Source: Pedococcus sp. (GTDB lineage Bacteria > Actinomycetota > Actinomycetes > Actinomycetales > Dermatophilaceae). Taken from it: a stretch of 7,788 nucleotides of DNA. The position numbers and the translations under genes are program-made. The stretch spans positions 1 to 7,788 of the forward strand of contig JAICSZ010000086.1 of assembly GCA_025936615.1 (NCBI GenBank). The letters run 5' to 3'. Positions 1 through 6,139 of this stretch are shown piece after piece. Numbering within the stretch: position 1 is the first letter of the stretch; each line of letters opens with the position of its first letter. Below the pieces are notes generated by a model, which was given only the letters and a program-made list of their open reading frames with translations, was not told the DNA's origin and made no database searches.

Positions 1-1068
1 GACGTAGCAGTCGGCCTGCCGCACGGGGACGCCCGCGCGGCGGTCGAGCACGGCGAGCACCATCGCGATGCGTGAGCCGTCCAGGCCGCTGGTGGTGCGC
101 CGGGGCGAGGGCGCCGACGTCGGGGCGAGCAGCGCCTGCACCTCCGACACGAGCGGGCGCCGGCCCTCGAGCGTGACCGTCACACAGGTGCCCGGGACGA
201 CGAGGTCGCGGCTGTTGAGGAACAGCCCGCTGGGGTCCGGCAGGCCGACGATCCCCACGTCGGACAGGTCGAAGCAGCCCACCTCGTCGGTCGGGCCGTA
301 GCGGTTCTTGACCGCACGCACCAGCCGGAGCCGGGAGTGCCGGTCGCCCTCGAACTGCACCACGACGTCGACGAGGTGCTCGAGCACCCGGGGCCCGGCG
401 ATCGAGCCGTCCTTGGTGACGTGCCCGACGAGCAGCGCGGCGATGCCCCGCGACTTGGCGACCTGGATGATCGAGGCGGCCACCTCGCGCACCTGCGAGA
501 CGTTGCCCGCCGCGCCCTCGACCTCGCTGCTGGCGATGGTCTGCACCGAGTCGACGACGACCAGGTCGGGCTTGACCGCGTCGATCTGGCCGAGCACCGT
601 GGCAAGGTCGGTCTCCGAGGCCAGGTAGAGGGTGCGGGCCATCGCCTCGATCCGCTCGGCCCGCACGCGCACCTGCGCGGCCGACTCCTCACCGCTGACG
701 TAGAGCACCGTCTGGCCGGCGCGCCCCGCCCGCGCCGCCACGTCGAGCAGCAGCGTGGACTTGCCGATGCCCGGCTCGCCCGCCACGAGCACGACGGCCC
801 CCGGGACGAGGCCGCCGCCGAGCACCCGGTCCAGCTCGCCCACGCCGGTGGAGCGGGCCTCGGAGCGCCGCGCGTCCACCTCACCGATCGGCAGGGCCGG
901 GCGCTCGACACCGACGGCCGCGGTGGTGTGCAGCCGCACCGCACCGACCTCGCCGACCGTGCCCCACGCCTGGCACTCACCGCACCGCCCGACCCACTTG
1001 ACCGTGGTCCAGCCGCACTCGGAGCAGCGGTATCCGGCCGACCTCGTCCTCCCCGCCGCCTTCGCCAT
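1..1068 (-). CDS. radA: DNA repair protein RadA (Sms), 3' end beyond window
   Basis: RadA is a RecA-like ATPase that helps process recombination intermediates and promotes branch migration during DNA repair. Reading from ATG at 1068, the frame stays open for 356 codons to the left edge, so roughly 100 C-terminal residues (the Lon-like domain end) lie outside. Seen: an N-terminal zinc finger with Cys15, Cys18, Cys29 and Cys32; Walker A GEPGIGKS at 97-104; a Walker B-type strand LVVVDSVQT at 169-177; GHVTKDGSIAGP at 215-226; and the RadA-specific motif as KNRYG at 254-258, where the textbook form is KNRFG. The C-terminal part visible (PGTCVTVTLEGRRPLVSEVQ) is also typical. The start is fixed by the zinc finger beginning soon after ATG. 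There is no Shine-Dalgarno, but TAGGTT lies 6 nt before the ATG, suggesting a leaderless transcript. It is divergent from the DUF3072 gene. Identification is firm. Confidence 0.97.
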   Translation of the reverse strand, partial: MAKAAGRTRSAGYRCSECGWTTVKWVGRCGECQAWGTVGEVGAVRLHTTAAVGVERPALPIGEVDARRSEARSTGVGELDRVLGGGLVPGAVVLVAGEPGIGKSTLLLDVAARAGRAGQTVLYVSGEESAAQVRVRAERIEAMARTLYLASETDLATVLGQIDAVKPDLVVVDSVQTIASSEVEGAAGNVSQVREVAASIIQVAKSRGIAALLVGHVTKDGSIAGPRVLEHLVDVVVQFEGDRHSRLRLVRAVKNRYGPTDEVGCFDLSDVGIVGLPDPSGLFLNSRDLVVPGTCVTVTLEGRRPLVSEVQALLAPTSAPSPRRTTSGLDGSRIAMVLAVLDRRAGVPVRQADCYV

Positions 1069-1074
1069 GTGCCC

Positions 1075-1080
1075 AACCTA
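1075..1080 (-). promoter_or_regulatory. Putative -10 element of radA (leaderless type)
   Basis: TAGGTT on the minus strand ends 6 nt before the radA ATG. It fits the actinobacterial TANNNT -10 pattern, and the transcript would begin at or next to the A of the ATG. No purine-rich ribosome binding site lies between. No convincing -35 is seen at 16-18 bp. The assignment is inferred from position and pattern only. Confidence 0.45.
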
Positions 1081-1153
1081 GGTCGCGGCACCGACAACAG
1101 GTGGACCGGTCCGGCGGCGGCGGTCTCCGGTCGCGGGCCGGCTCACCGGTGCC

Positions 1154-1159
1154 TACCGT
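1154..1159 (+). promoter_or_regulatory. Putative -10 element of the DUF3072 gene
   Basis: TACCGT lies 7 nt before the ATG at 1167, with no ribosome binding site in between, as expected for a leaderless mRNA. No clear -35 is visible upstream. The evidence is pattern and spacing only. Confidence 0.4.
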
Positions 1160-1166
1160 TTGGCAC

Positions 1167-1370
1167 ATGAGTCAGACACCCCCCGAAGACAGCGCCGAGA
1201 AGGACCCCGAGGACTGGACGACCGGGGACGAGCCGATGACGGGACCGCAGCGCAGCTACCTCGGCACGCTCGCGCGCGAGGCCGGGGAGGACGTCCCCGA
1301 CGACCTCACCAAGGCGCAGGCCTCGGAGATGATCGACCGCCTGCAGGACCGGACCGGGCGGGGGCAGTAG
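1167..1370 (+). CDS. DUF3072 domain-containing small protein
   Basis: This is a 67-residue acidic protein of unknown function. The C-terminal 45 residues carry the DUF3072 pattern: MTGPQRSYLGTLAREAGEDV, then a DLTKAQASEMIDRLQ helix and a final TGRG. The N-terminal 20 or so residues are rich in Asp, Glu, Pro and Thr and look disordered. A GTG in the same frame at 1101 would add 22 residues, but they are Gly/Arg-rich and not typical of the family. The ATG at 1167 has a -10-like TACCGT 7 nt upstream and is preferred. No membrane segment, signal peptide or cysteine is present. The gene stands alone between divergent radA and the convergent methyltransferase, whose stop codon is only 3 bp away. 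It ends with TAG, showing that UAG serves as a normal stop in this genome. Family membership is confident; function is unknown. Confidence 0.85.
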   Translation: MSQTPPEDSAEKDPEDWTTGDEPMTGPQRSYLGTLAREAGEDVPDDLTKAQASEMIDRLQDRTGRGQ

Positions 1371-1373
1371 CCG

Positions 1374-2069
1374 TCAGTACCGGCGCCAGCGGAGGTTGAC
1401 GGCGTAGTCCACCCCGAGGCCCGCGTGCGTGGCCAGGATCTGGTCCGCCACCCGGGGGGCGAACTCGATCCGCACGACCGCCTCGAAGTCCTCCCGGGAG
1501 CCGAACGCCCACCGCACGTCGAGGGCCTCCCGGTGCCACCCCTGCCTGGCCCAGAAGCGTTCCACCGCGACGGGGTCGTAGGTCGGCCAGGCCCGCCGGA
1601 ACCACTCGCCGAAGGTGGAGCGGCTGGCGTCGTTGTCGATCACGAAGGCCGTCCCGCCCGGTGCCACCACCCGGCCCAGCTCGGCCAGCCCGGGCTCGCA
1701 GCCCGGGCCGAAGAAGTAGGCCCAGCGCGCGTGCACGACGTCCACCGACCGGTCGGGCAGCGGGAGGTCCTGGGCCGCGCCGGCACGCACCTCGACGTTG
1801 GCCAGTCCCGCGGCGGCCACGCGCTCGCGGGCCCGCTCCACCAAGGGTGGGTGGGGCTCGACGCCGACCACGCTCGCCGCCGTTGCCGCGAAGAAGGGCA
1901 GGTGGAAACCCGCGCCGCAGCCGAGGTCGAGCACCCGCAGACCCGACCAGTCGTGCAGGCGGCGCATGGCCGCGGGCAGGACGCCGTCCGGGTCCACCCC
2001 TGCGTTTTCGACCTCGTAGGCGTCTGGCGCGTCCCAGATGTTCGGACTCGGGATCGCGTGCAGGCTCAC
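1374..2069 (-). CDS. Class I SAM-dependent methyltransferase (Methyltransf_11 type)
   Basis: This 231-residue cytosolic protein has the Rossmann fold of small-molecule methyltransferases. Motif I is VLDLGCGAG at 46-54. The acidic residue that should hold the SAM ribose is Glu71 in VVGVEP. The adenine-side loop is [20 protein letters not shown] at 96-115, and strand 5 follows [18 protein letters not shown]. The substrate cannot be read from the sequence; the C-terminal half ([21 protein letters not shown]) resembles uncharacterised actinobacterial members. The start is GTG at 2069, whose last two bases form the TGA stop of the upstream cysteine-rich gene (GTGA overlap). The two genes are therefore translationally coupled and probably share a promoter. 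The gene ends 3 bp from the convergent DUF3072 gene, with no room for a private terminator. The superfamily is certain; the substrate is unknown. Confidence 0.92.
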   Translation of the reverse strand: MSLHAIPSPNIWDAPDAYEVENAGVDPDGVLPAAMRRLHDWSGLRVLDLGCGAGFHLPFFAATAASVVGVEPHPPLVERARERVAAAGLANVEVRAGAAQDLPLPDRSVDVVHARWAYFFGPGCEPGLAELGRVVAPGGTAFVIDNDASRSTFGEWFRRAWPTYDPVAVERFWARQGWHREALDVRWAFGSREDFEAVVRIEFAPRVADQILATHAGLGVDYAVNLRWRRY

Positions 2070-2941
2070 CGGCTCTGGCCGGGTCGGCTCTTCGACTCCT
2101 TGCGGGCGTCCTTCTGGGCCTGCAACGTCGCCGGGTGCACCAGCAGCGGCAGCAGCTTGCGTCCGCCCGAGGAGCGGGCCGCCCGCACCGCCATGAGGTG
2201 GGTCTCCGCGCGGAGCACGAGCTCGTCATACGCGCCCTTGCCCATCAGCTCGGTGAGCTCGGCGGCGTTGCTGCGGAAGACCGGCTCGCGCCCGACATGG
2301 GCCTCGCTGTTGCCGGAGCAGTACCAGTCGAGGTCGTGGCCGCCCGGTCCCCAGCCACGCCGGTCGTACTCGGCGATCGTGACCTCGAGGTAGGAGGACT
2401 CGTCGGGCAGCTCGACGGTGCGGTAGGTCCGCCGGATCGGCAGCTGCCAGCACACGTCCGGCTTGGTGGTGTGCGGCGCCAGCCCCTCCAGGACGGCGTG
2501 CTGGTGCAGCGCGCAGCCGGCGCCGGCCGGGAAGCCTGGCCGGTTGAGGAAGATGCAGGCGCCGTCGACGACGCGGGTCTTCAGCTCGCCGTCCTCGGTC
2601 TCGGTCCAGCCGCCGGACTGACCGGCCGAGTGGTACTGCCACTCGTCCTCGCCGAGCTCCTGCGCGAAGCGGTCCACCCGTCGCTGGTCGTCCTCGTCGG
2701 TGAAGTGTGCCCCGAGGGTGCAGCACCCGTCGTCGGGCCGCTCGGCGTAGATGCCGCAGCAGCCGGCACCGAAGATGCACGTCCAGGAGGAGGTGAGCCA
2801 GGTCAGGTCGCAGCGGAAACGCTGTCCCGGCTCGTCGGGGTCGGTGAACTCCACCCAGGTGCGGGGAAGGTCCAGCGGGGTCTCGGGCACGACCACAGCG
2901 TAGGCGCCGCTGCCGGAGGGCTCGATTACATTGAGGTCCAT
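2066..2941 (-). CDS. Cysteine-rich conserved hypothetical protein (Rv0495c-like, DUF3109/YkgJ-like metal-binding pattern)
   Basis: This 291-residue soluble protein has ten cysteines, at 44, 55, 61, 62, 73, 74, 129, 143, 164 and 208. The sequence shows [11 protein letters not shown] at 55-65, GCC at 72-74, CIFLNRP at 129-135, CALHQH at 143-148 and KPDVCWQLP at 160-168. This order, a CC pair followed by CxFL, CxxH and KPxxCxxxP, resembles the cysteine frameworks of DUF3109 and YkgJ proteins, thought to bind zinc or an Fe-S cluster; assignment here is by eye. From memory, M. tuberculosis Rv0495c, divergent from ppx1, is the counterpart by size and position. The ATG at 2941 is preferred. A TTG at 2971 would add 10 residues, which are simply antisense to the first ppx codons. 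The promoter must lie within ppx coding sequence; I see no clear one. It is cotranscribed with the methyltransferase. Real gene: confident. Biochemical role: unknown. Confidence 0.88.
   Translation of the reverse strand: MDLNVIEPSGSGAYAVVVPETPLDLPRTWVEFTDPDEPGQRFRCDLTWLTSSWTCIFGAGCCGIYAERPDDGCCTLGAHFTDEDDQRRVDRFAQELGEDEWQYHSAGQSGGWTETEDGELKTRVVDGACIFLNRPGFPAGAGCALHQHAVLEGLAPHTTKPDVCWQLPIRRTYRTVELPDESSYLEVTIAEYDRRGWGPGGHDLDWYCSGNSEAHVGREPVFRSNAAELTELMGKGAYDELVLRAETHLMAVRAARSSGGRKLLPLLVHPATLQAQKDARKESKSRPGQSR
2927..2932 (+). promoter_or_regulatory. Putative -10 element of ppx (leaderless type)
   Basis: TACATT ends 7 nt before the ppx ATG at 2940. The same hexamer with the same spacing precedes the ABC ATPase gene at 5309. 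It lies inside the first codons of the divergent cysteine-rich gene. No good -35 is visible. GAGG at 2933-2936 is only 3 nt from the ATG, too close to act as a Shine-Dalgarno for that start. Confidence 0.5.
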
Positions 2942-3866
2942 GCGGCTGGGTGTGATCGACGTGGGGTCCAACTCGGTGCACCTGCTCGTCGTCGATGCCC
3001 ACGTGGGCGCCCACCCGCTGCCCGCCTACACGCACAAGCTCGAGCTGCGGCTCTCCGAGCACGTCGAGGCCGACGGCAGCATCGCCGGCTCCGGTGCCGA
3101 CACGCTCGTCACCTTCGTGCGCGAGTGCCTGACCATCGCCGACGACCAGGGGGTGGAGGAGCTGCTGGCCTTCGCCACCAGCGCCATCCGGGAGGCGCCC
3201 AACGGCGAGGCCGTGCTGCAACGGGTCTGCGACGCCACCGGCATCGTCCTCGAGGTCCTCTCGGGGGAGGCCGAGGCGCGTCTGACCTTCCTCGCGGTCC
3301 GACGCTGGTTCGGCTGGTCCAGCGGCCGGCTGCTCGTGGTCGACGTCGGTGGTGGCTCCCTGGAGCTGGCGGGTGGGATCGACGAGGAGGCGGATGCCGC
3401 CGTCAGCCTGCCGCTCGGCGCCGGTCGGCTCACCCGCGCCCTGCCGGGTGACCCGCCCGGACCGGAGCCGTTGCGCGAGCTGCGCACCAGGGTCCGTGCC
3501 GACATCGCGCGCGCCACCCGGGACCTGCACAAGCTGGGCGAGCCGGACCGCGCCGTGGGCACCAGCAAGACGCTGCGCTCCCTGGCCCGCATCACCGGTG
3601 CCGCCCCCAGCGAGCTGGGCCCGTATGTCGCCCGCTCCCTCGCGCGCGCGGACGTGGCCGCCTTGGTGCCGCGGCTGGCCGGTATGCCGGCTGCGCAGCG
3701 GGCCCTGCTCCCCGGGGTGTCCGAGGGGCGGGCCCCGCAGCTGCTCGCGGGGGCGATCGTCGCCGAGGCGGCGATGGACCTGCTCGGCGTGGACCGCCTC
3801 GACATCTGCCCCTGGGCGCTGCGTGAGGGCGTCATCCTGCGCCGGTTGGACTGGATCGCCGGATGA
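2940..3866 (+). CDS. ppx: Ppx/GppA family exopolyphosphatase
   Basis: Members hydrolyse terminal phosphates of inorganic polyphosphate and, in some cases, convert pppGpp to ppGpp, linking phosphate stores to the stringent response. The 308-residue product has the two-domain ASKHA fold without the C-terminal HD-like extension of E. coli Ppx, like the short actinobacterial Ppx1. Seen: phosphate loop [11 protein letters not shown] from Asp7; [11 protein letters not shown] at 79-89; LSGEAEARL at 107-115; second phosphate loop DVGGGSLE at 135-142; [21 protein letters not shown]; and a C-terminal [14 protein letters not shown]. Residue 111 is Ala where E. coli Ppx has Glu (SGNEEARL); Glu112 is retained. 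The ATG at 2940 is chosen over TTG at 2931 because the family motif starts at once after it. The gene overlaps the next by ATGA, so it heads an operon. The family is certain; polyphosphate versus pppGpp preference cannot be told. Confidence 0.95.
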   Translation: MRLGVIDVGSNSVHLLVVDAHVGAHPLPAYTHKLELRLSEHVEADGSIAGSGADTLVTFVRECLTIADDQGVEELLAFATSAIREAPNGEAVLQRVCDATGIVLEVLSGEAEARLTFLAVRRWFGWSSGRLLVVDVGGGSLELAGGIDEEADAAVSLPLGAGRLTRALPGDPPGPEPLRELRTRVRADIARATRDLHKLGEPDRAVGTSKTLRSLARITGAAPSELGPYVARSLARADVAALVPRLAGMPAAQRALLPGVSEGRAPQLLAGAIVAEAAMDLLGVDRLDICPWALREGVILRRLDWIAG

Positions 3867-4666
3867 GCGGCCTGCAGGTGCCGTCGGCGCCGGTCGCCCT
3901 GTCCACGTCCTCGTGCTACCCGGAGGGCTGCGCCGCGACCTTCGACCTGGCCGACCGCCTCGGCTACGACGGTGTCGAGGTGATGGTGTTCACCGAGGAG
4001 CTGAGCCAGGAGGCGGGCGCGGTGGCCGCACTGTCGCGGCTGCACGGCATACCGATCGTCTCGGTGCACGCGCCGACCCTGCTGCTCACGCAGCGGGTGT
4101 GGGGCCCCGACCCGTGGGGCAAGGTCGACCGCTCGATCGAGCTGGCGCAGGACGTCGGCGCGCCGACCGTGGTGCTGCACCCGCCGTTCCGCTGGCAGAA
4201 GGAGTACGCCGCCGAGTTCGTCGAGGGGGTCCGGGCGAGGGAGGCCGCCAGCGGCATCCAGCTGGCCGTGGAGAACATGTTCCCGTGGCGGGCCGGCGGC
4301 CGGGAGCTGCTCGCCTACCTGCCCCACTGGGACCCGGTCGGCGAGGACTACGACCACGTCACCCTCGACCTGTCGCACACCTCCACCTCCGGGTCCGACG
4401 CCCTGGCGATGGCCGCAGCCCTCGGGCCGCGCCTCACCCACGTCCACCTCGCGGACGGCCTGGGCTCGAACAAGGACGAACACCTCGTGCCCGGCCACGG
4501 CAGCCAGCCCTGCGGCGAGCTGCTGGAGGTCCTCGCCGCACAAGGCTTCACCGGCTCGGTCGTCGTCGAGGTCAGCACCCGCAAGGTCGACCGCGAGCAG
4601 CGTGAGCTCGAGCTCGCCGAGGCGCTCGCCTTCGCCCGGCTGCACCTGGCCGCGGTGGCCACGTGA
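3863..4666 (+). CDS. Sugar phosphate isomerase/epimerase family protein (AP endonuclease 2-like TIM barrel)
   Basis: This 267-residue protein belongs to the xylose isomerase-like TIM-barrel superfamily (PF01261), whose members are metal-dependent isomerases, epimerases or endonucleases. Candidate metal and active-site residues fall at the ends of successive strands: Glu39 (GVEVMVF), His69 (SVHAP), His106 ([10 protein letters not shown]), Glu137 (AVENMFP), Asp169 and His172 (TLDLSHT), His195 (THVHLAD), His212 (PGHGSQP) and Glu236 (VVVEVSTR). This full set suggests an active metalloenzyme, but the substrate is not readable. From memory it matches M. tuberculosis Rv0498, which also lies close downstream of ppx1. 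The ATG at 3863 overlaps the ppx stop (ATGA), so translation is probably coupled. It overlaps the TetR gene by GTGA. No signal peptide is present, so it should be cytosolic. Superfamily confident; function open. Confidence 0.9.
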   Translation: MSGLQVPSAPVALSTSSCYPEGCAATFDLADRLGYDGVEVMVFTEELSQEAGAVAALSRLHGIPIVSVHAPTLLLTQRVWGPDPWGKVDRSIELAQDVGAPTVVLHPPFRWQKEYAAEFVEGVRAREAASGIQLAVENMFPWRAGGRELLAYLPHWDPVGEDYDHVTLDLSHTSTSGSDALAMAAALGPRLTHVHLADGLGSNKDEHLVPGHGSQPCGELLEVLAAQGFTGSVVVEVSTRKVDREQRELELAEALAFARLHLAAVAT

Positions 4667-5253
4667 CGCCCCGCGGCCCGCGCCCGGCCGGGTCCGACAC
4701 CCGCGCGGACATCCTCCTCGCGGCCGCCCGGGAGTTCTCCGCCAAGGGCTACAACGGCGTCTCCGTGCGCGGCATCGCCCGCAGCGCGGGCGTGGACCCC
4801 GCCCTGGTGCACCACTACTTCGAGGGCAAGAGCGGCCTGTTCGTCGAGGCCATGCAGCTGCCGGCCGATCCCGGGCCGACGATCCTGTCGTTCCTCGAGG
4901 GGCCCCGAGAAGGCGTCGGCGAGCGCATTGCACGCGGGTTCTTCGGCCTGTGGGAGGCGCCCGAGCGCCAGGAACGCTTCGTGGCCATCGTCCGCTCGGC
5001 GGTGGGGCACGAGGACGCCAGCCGGATGCTGCGCGAGTTCCTGGCCCGTGAGGTGTTCGGCCGTATCGCCGCGAGCAGCGGCGTCCCGGACCCGCAGCTG
5101 CGCGCGGGCCTGGCCGCGAGCCAGATGATCGGCCTGGCGATGCTGCGCTACGTCATCGGCTACCCACCGGTGGTGCAGGCCGAGGTCGAGGAGCTGGTCC
5201 GCCTGGTCGGGCCGACGATCCAGCGCTACCTGGTGGAGGCCGACCCGTCCTGA
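4663..5253 (+). CDS. TetR/AcrR family transcriptional regulator
   Basis: This 196-residue protein has a standard N-terminal TetR DNA-binding domain: helix 1 TRADILLAAAREFSAKGY at 13-30, then the helix-turn-helix VSVRGIARSAGVDPALVHHYF at 33-53 and the linker EGKSGLF. The C-terminal ligand-binding and dimer domain is helical and ends near 190; the ligand is not deducible. The start is GTG at 4663 within the GTGA overlap with the isomerase stop, and no closer ATG preserves the HTH. It therefore belongs to the ppx operon by layout, yet ends only 55 bp before an ABC exporter on the same strand, making that exporter its most likely target. Autoregulation would have to act through the ppx promoter or an unseen internal one. 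Fold certain; regulon inferred. Confidence 0.94.
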   Translation: MTPRGPRPAGSDTRADILLAAAREFSAKGYNGVSVRGIARSAGVDPALVHHYFEGKSGLFVEAMQLPADPGPTILSFLEGPREGVGERIARGFFGLWEAPERQERFVAIVRSAVGHEDASRMLREFLAREVFGRIAASSGVPDPQLRAGLAASQMIGLAMLRYVIGYPPVVQAEVEELVRLVGPTIQRYLVEADPS

Positions 5254-5271
5254 GAACCGGTCACCCGGATC

Positions 5272-5301
5272 TTGTCGGTGCCCCTGTCGGCGGAGTACAT
5301 T
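5272..5301 (+). promoter_or_regulatory. Putative sigma-A type promoter of the ABC exporter operon
   Basis: TTGTCG at 5272-5277 and TACATT at 5296-5301 are 18 bp apart, each matching four of six consensus bases of a housekeeping promoter. The -10 ends 7 nt before the ATG at 5309, and no Shine-Dalgarno is present, so the mRNA would be leaderless. A direct repeat TGTCGG at 5273-5278 and 5285-5290 (12-bp period) covers the -35 and spacer and is a candidate binding site for the upstream TetR protein. TetR operators are usually inverted repeats, so the operator idea is weak. Confidence 0.55.
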
Positions 5302-5308
5302 TCATCGC

Positions 5309-6139
5309 ATGGTGAATAACGCCGGTGCGGCCATCGAGGTCAGGGACCTGCGGGTCGTCCGCGGCGAGCGGGTGGTCCTGCCCGGCATCTCGCTCACCGT
5401 GCCGCGGGGGCAGGTCGTCGGGCTGCTCGGACCGAGCGGTGGAGGCAAGACGACGCTGATGCGGGCGATCGTCGGTGTCCAGGTCGTCGCCGGCGGGAGC
5501 GTGACGGTGCTGGGCGAGCCGGCGGGCTCCCGGCCCTTGCGGGCCCGCGTCGGTTACGTCACGCAGGCCCCGAGCGGGTATGACGACCTGACCGTCCGCG
5601 AGAACCTCGCCTACTTCGCCCGGCTCACCGGCGAAGGGACCGAGGCGGTCGACCGTGTCGTCGGAGCCGTGGACCTCGGGAGCCACGTCCACCAGAAGGT
5701 GGCCAGGCTCTCCGGCGGGCAACGCTCCCGCGTCTCCCTGGCCGCAGCCCTCGTCGGTGGCCCGGAGCTGCTGGTCCTCGACGAGCCCACGGTCGGGCTC
5801 GACCCCGTCCTGCGCCGCGACCTGTGGGAGCTGTTCCACCGGCTCGCCGACTCCGGGACGACCCTGCTCGTCTCGAGCCACGTCATGGACGAGGCGACCC
5901 GCTGCGACCGGTTGGTGCTCCTGCGCGAGGGTGTGGTCCTGGCCGACGAACCCCCGGACGAGCTGCTGCGGCGCACCGGCGCACCCGACGCCGAGGCGGC
6001 GTTCCTCACCCTGATCGACCGGGCCGACCGGGCCGACCGGGCCGATGGGGCCGATGGGACCGACGGGGCCGACGGGGCCGGTGGAGCCGACCGGGCTGGC
6101 GGCGCGGACCGGGCGGCGACGCCGGAGGTGGCGTCATGA
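5309..6139 (+). CDS. ABC transporter ATP-binding protein with tandem-repeat C-terminal tail
   Basis: This 276-residue nucleotide-binding subunit powers an ABC-2 type exporter with the permease encoded next. All catalytic motifs are present: Walker A GPSGGGKT at 41-48, Q-loop Gln86 in GYVTQ, signature LSGGQ at 134-138, Walker B LLVLDEP at 154-160, D-loop GLDP and H-loop His191 in SSHVMDEA. The family fold ends near residue 236. Residues 237-269 are eleven tripeptides of the type D-R/G-A (DRADRADRADGADGTDGADG and on), followed by ATPEVAS. This highly charged, low-complexity tail is not part of the domain and is encoded by a 9-bp DNA repeat. The ATG at 5309 has TACATT 7 nt upstream. The stop overlaps the permease start (ATGA). 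The drug or lipid exported is unknown; the nearby TetR gene suggests inducible export. Confidence 0.94.
   Translation: MVNNAGAAIEVRDLRVVRGERVVLPGISLTVPRGQVVGLLGPSGGGKTTLMRAIVGVQVVAGGSVTVLGEPAGSRPLRARVGYVTQAPSGYDDLTVRENLAYFARLTGEGTEAVDRVVGAVDLGSHVHQKVARLSGGQRSRVSLAAALVGGPELLVLDEPTVGLDPVLRRDLWELFHRLADSGTTLLVSSHVMDEATRCDRLVLLREGVVLADEPPDELLRRTGAPDAEAAFLTLIDRADRADRADGADGTDGADGAGGADRAGGADRAATPEVAS
6017..6115 (+). repeat. 9-bp tandem repeat, 11 units, inside the ABC ATPase gene
   Basis: Eleven consecutive 9-bp units occupy 99 bp with consensus GACCGGGCC. Units 1-3 (6017-6043) are identical. Units 4-7 vary at one to three positions (GATGGGGCC, GATGGGACC, GACGGGGCC twice). Units 8-11 have decayed further. 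Since the period is a multiple of three, gain or loss of units changes the protein tail length without a frameshift. The gradient from perfect to degenerate copies suggests recent expansion at the 5' side. Confidence 0.9.
6124..6128 (+). promoter_or_regulatory. Ribosome binding site of the ABC-2 permease
   Basis: GGAGG lies 7 nt before the permease ATG at 6136, within the last codons of the ATPase gene. It fixes the permease start, although the same frame is open much further upstream. Confidence 0.75.

Larger units (their letters stand above)
1069..1166. other. Divergent intergenic region radA / DUF3072 gene
   Basis: This 98-bp gap holds the 5' ends of two divergent genes. Each has a TANNNT hexamer 6-7 nt before its ATG and neither has a Shine-Dalgarno. 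A perfect 10-bp palindrome GGACCGGTCC sits at 1103-1112 and an 8-bp palindrome CACCGGTG at 1144-1151. Their shared core ACCGGT is common across the window, including inside genes, so an operator role is only a possibility. Confidence 0.5.

Noticed and set aside
298..300. KNRYG instead of KNRFG in RadA as a possible defect
   Set aside because: Phe to Tyr is conservative and, as far as I recall, occurs in other actinobacterial RadA proteins. All other motifs are intact.
2931..2939. TTG start for ppx at 2931
   Set aside because: It adds only MRS before the ATG, overlaps the -10-like TACATT, and the family motif begins right after the ATG at 2940.
1661..3451. A 596-codon open frame on the plus strand opposite the methyltransferase and cysteine-rich genes
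   Set aside because: It crosses several confidently identified genes on both strands, is rich in Arg, Pro and Ala and has no domain. It is a frame shadow typical of high-GC DNA.
1103..5261. ACCGGT palindromes in promoter gaps as a common operator
   Set aside because: The same hexamer occurs repeatedly inside coding regions (for example near 1750, 3595, 5170, 5907 and 7626), so its presence in gaps is not distinctive.
6045..6100. Collagen-like Gly-X-Y run (GPMGPTGPTGP) in another plus frame
   Set aside because: It is produced by reading the 9-bp repeat out of frame. The true frame is the ATPase tail, which is continuous with intact ABC motifs.
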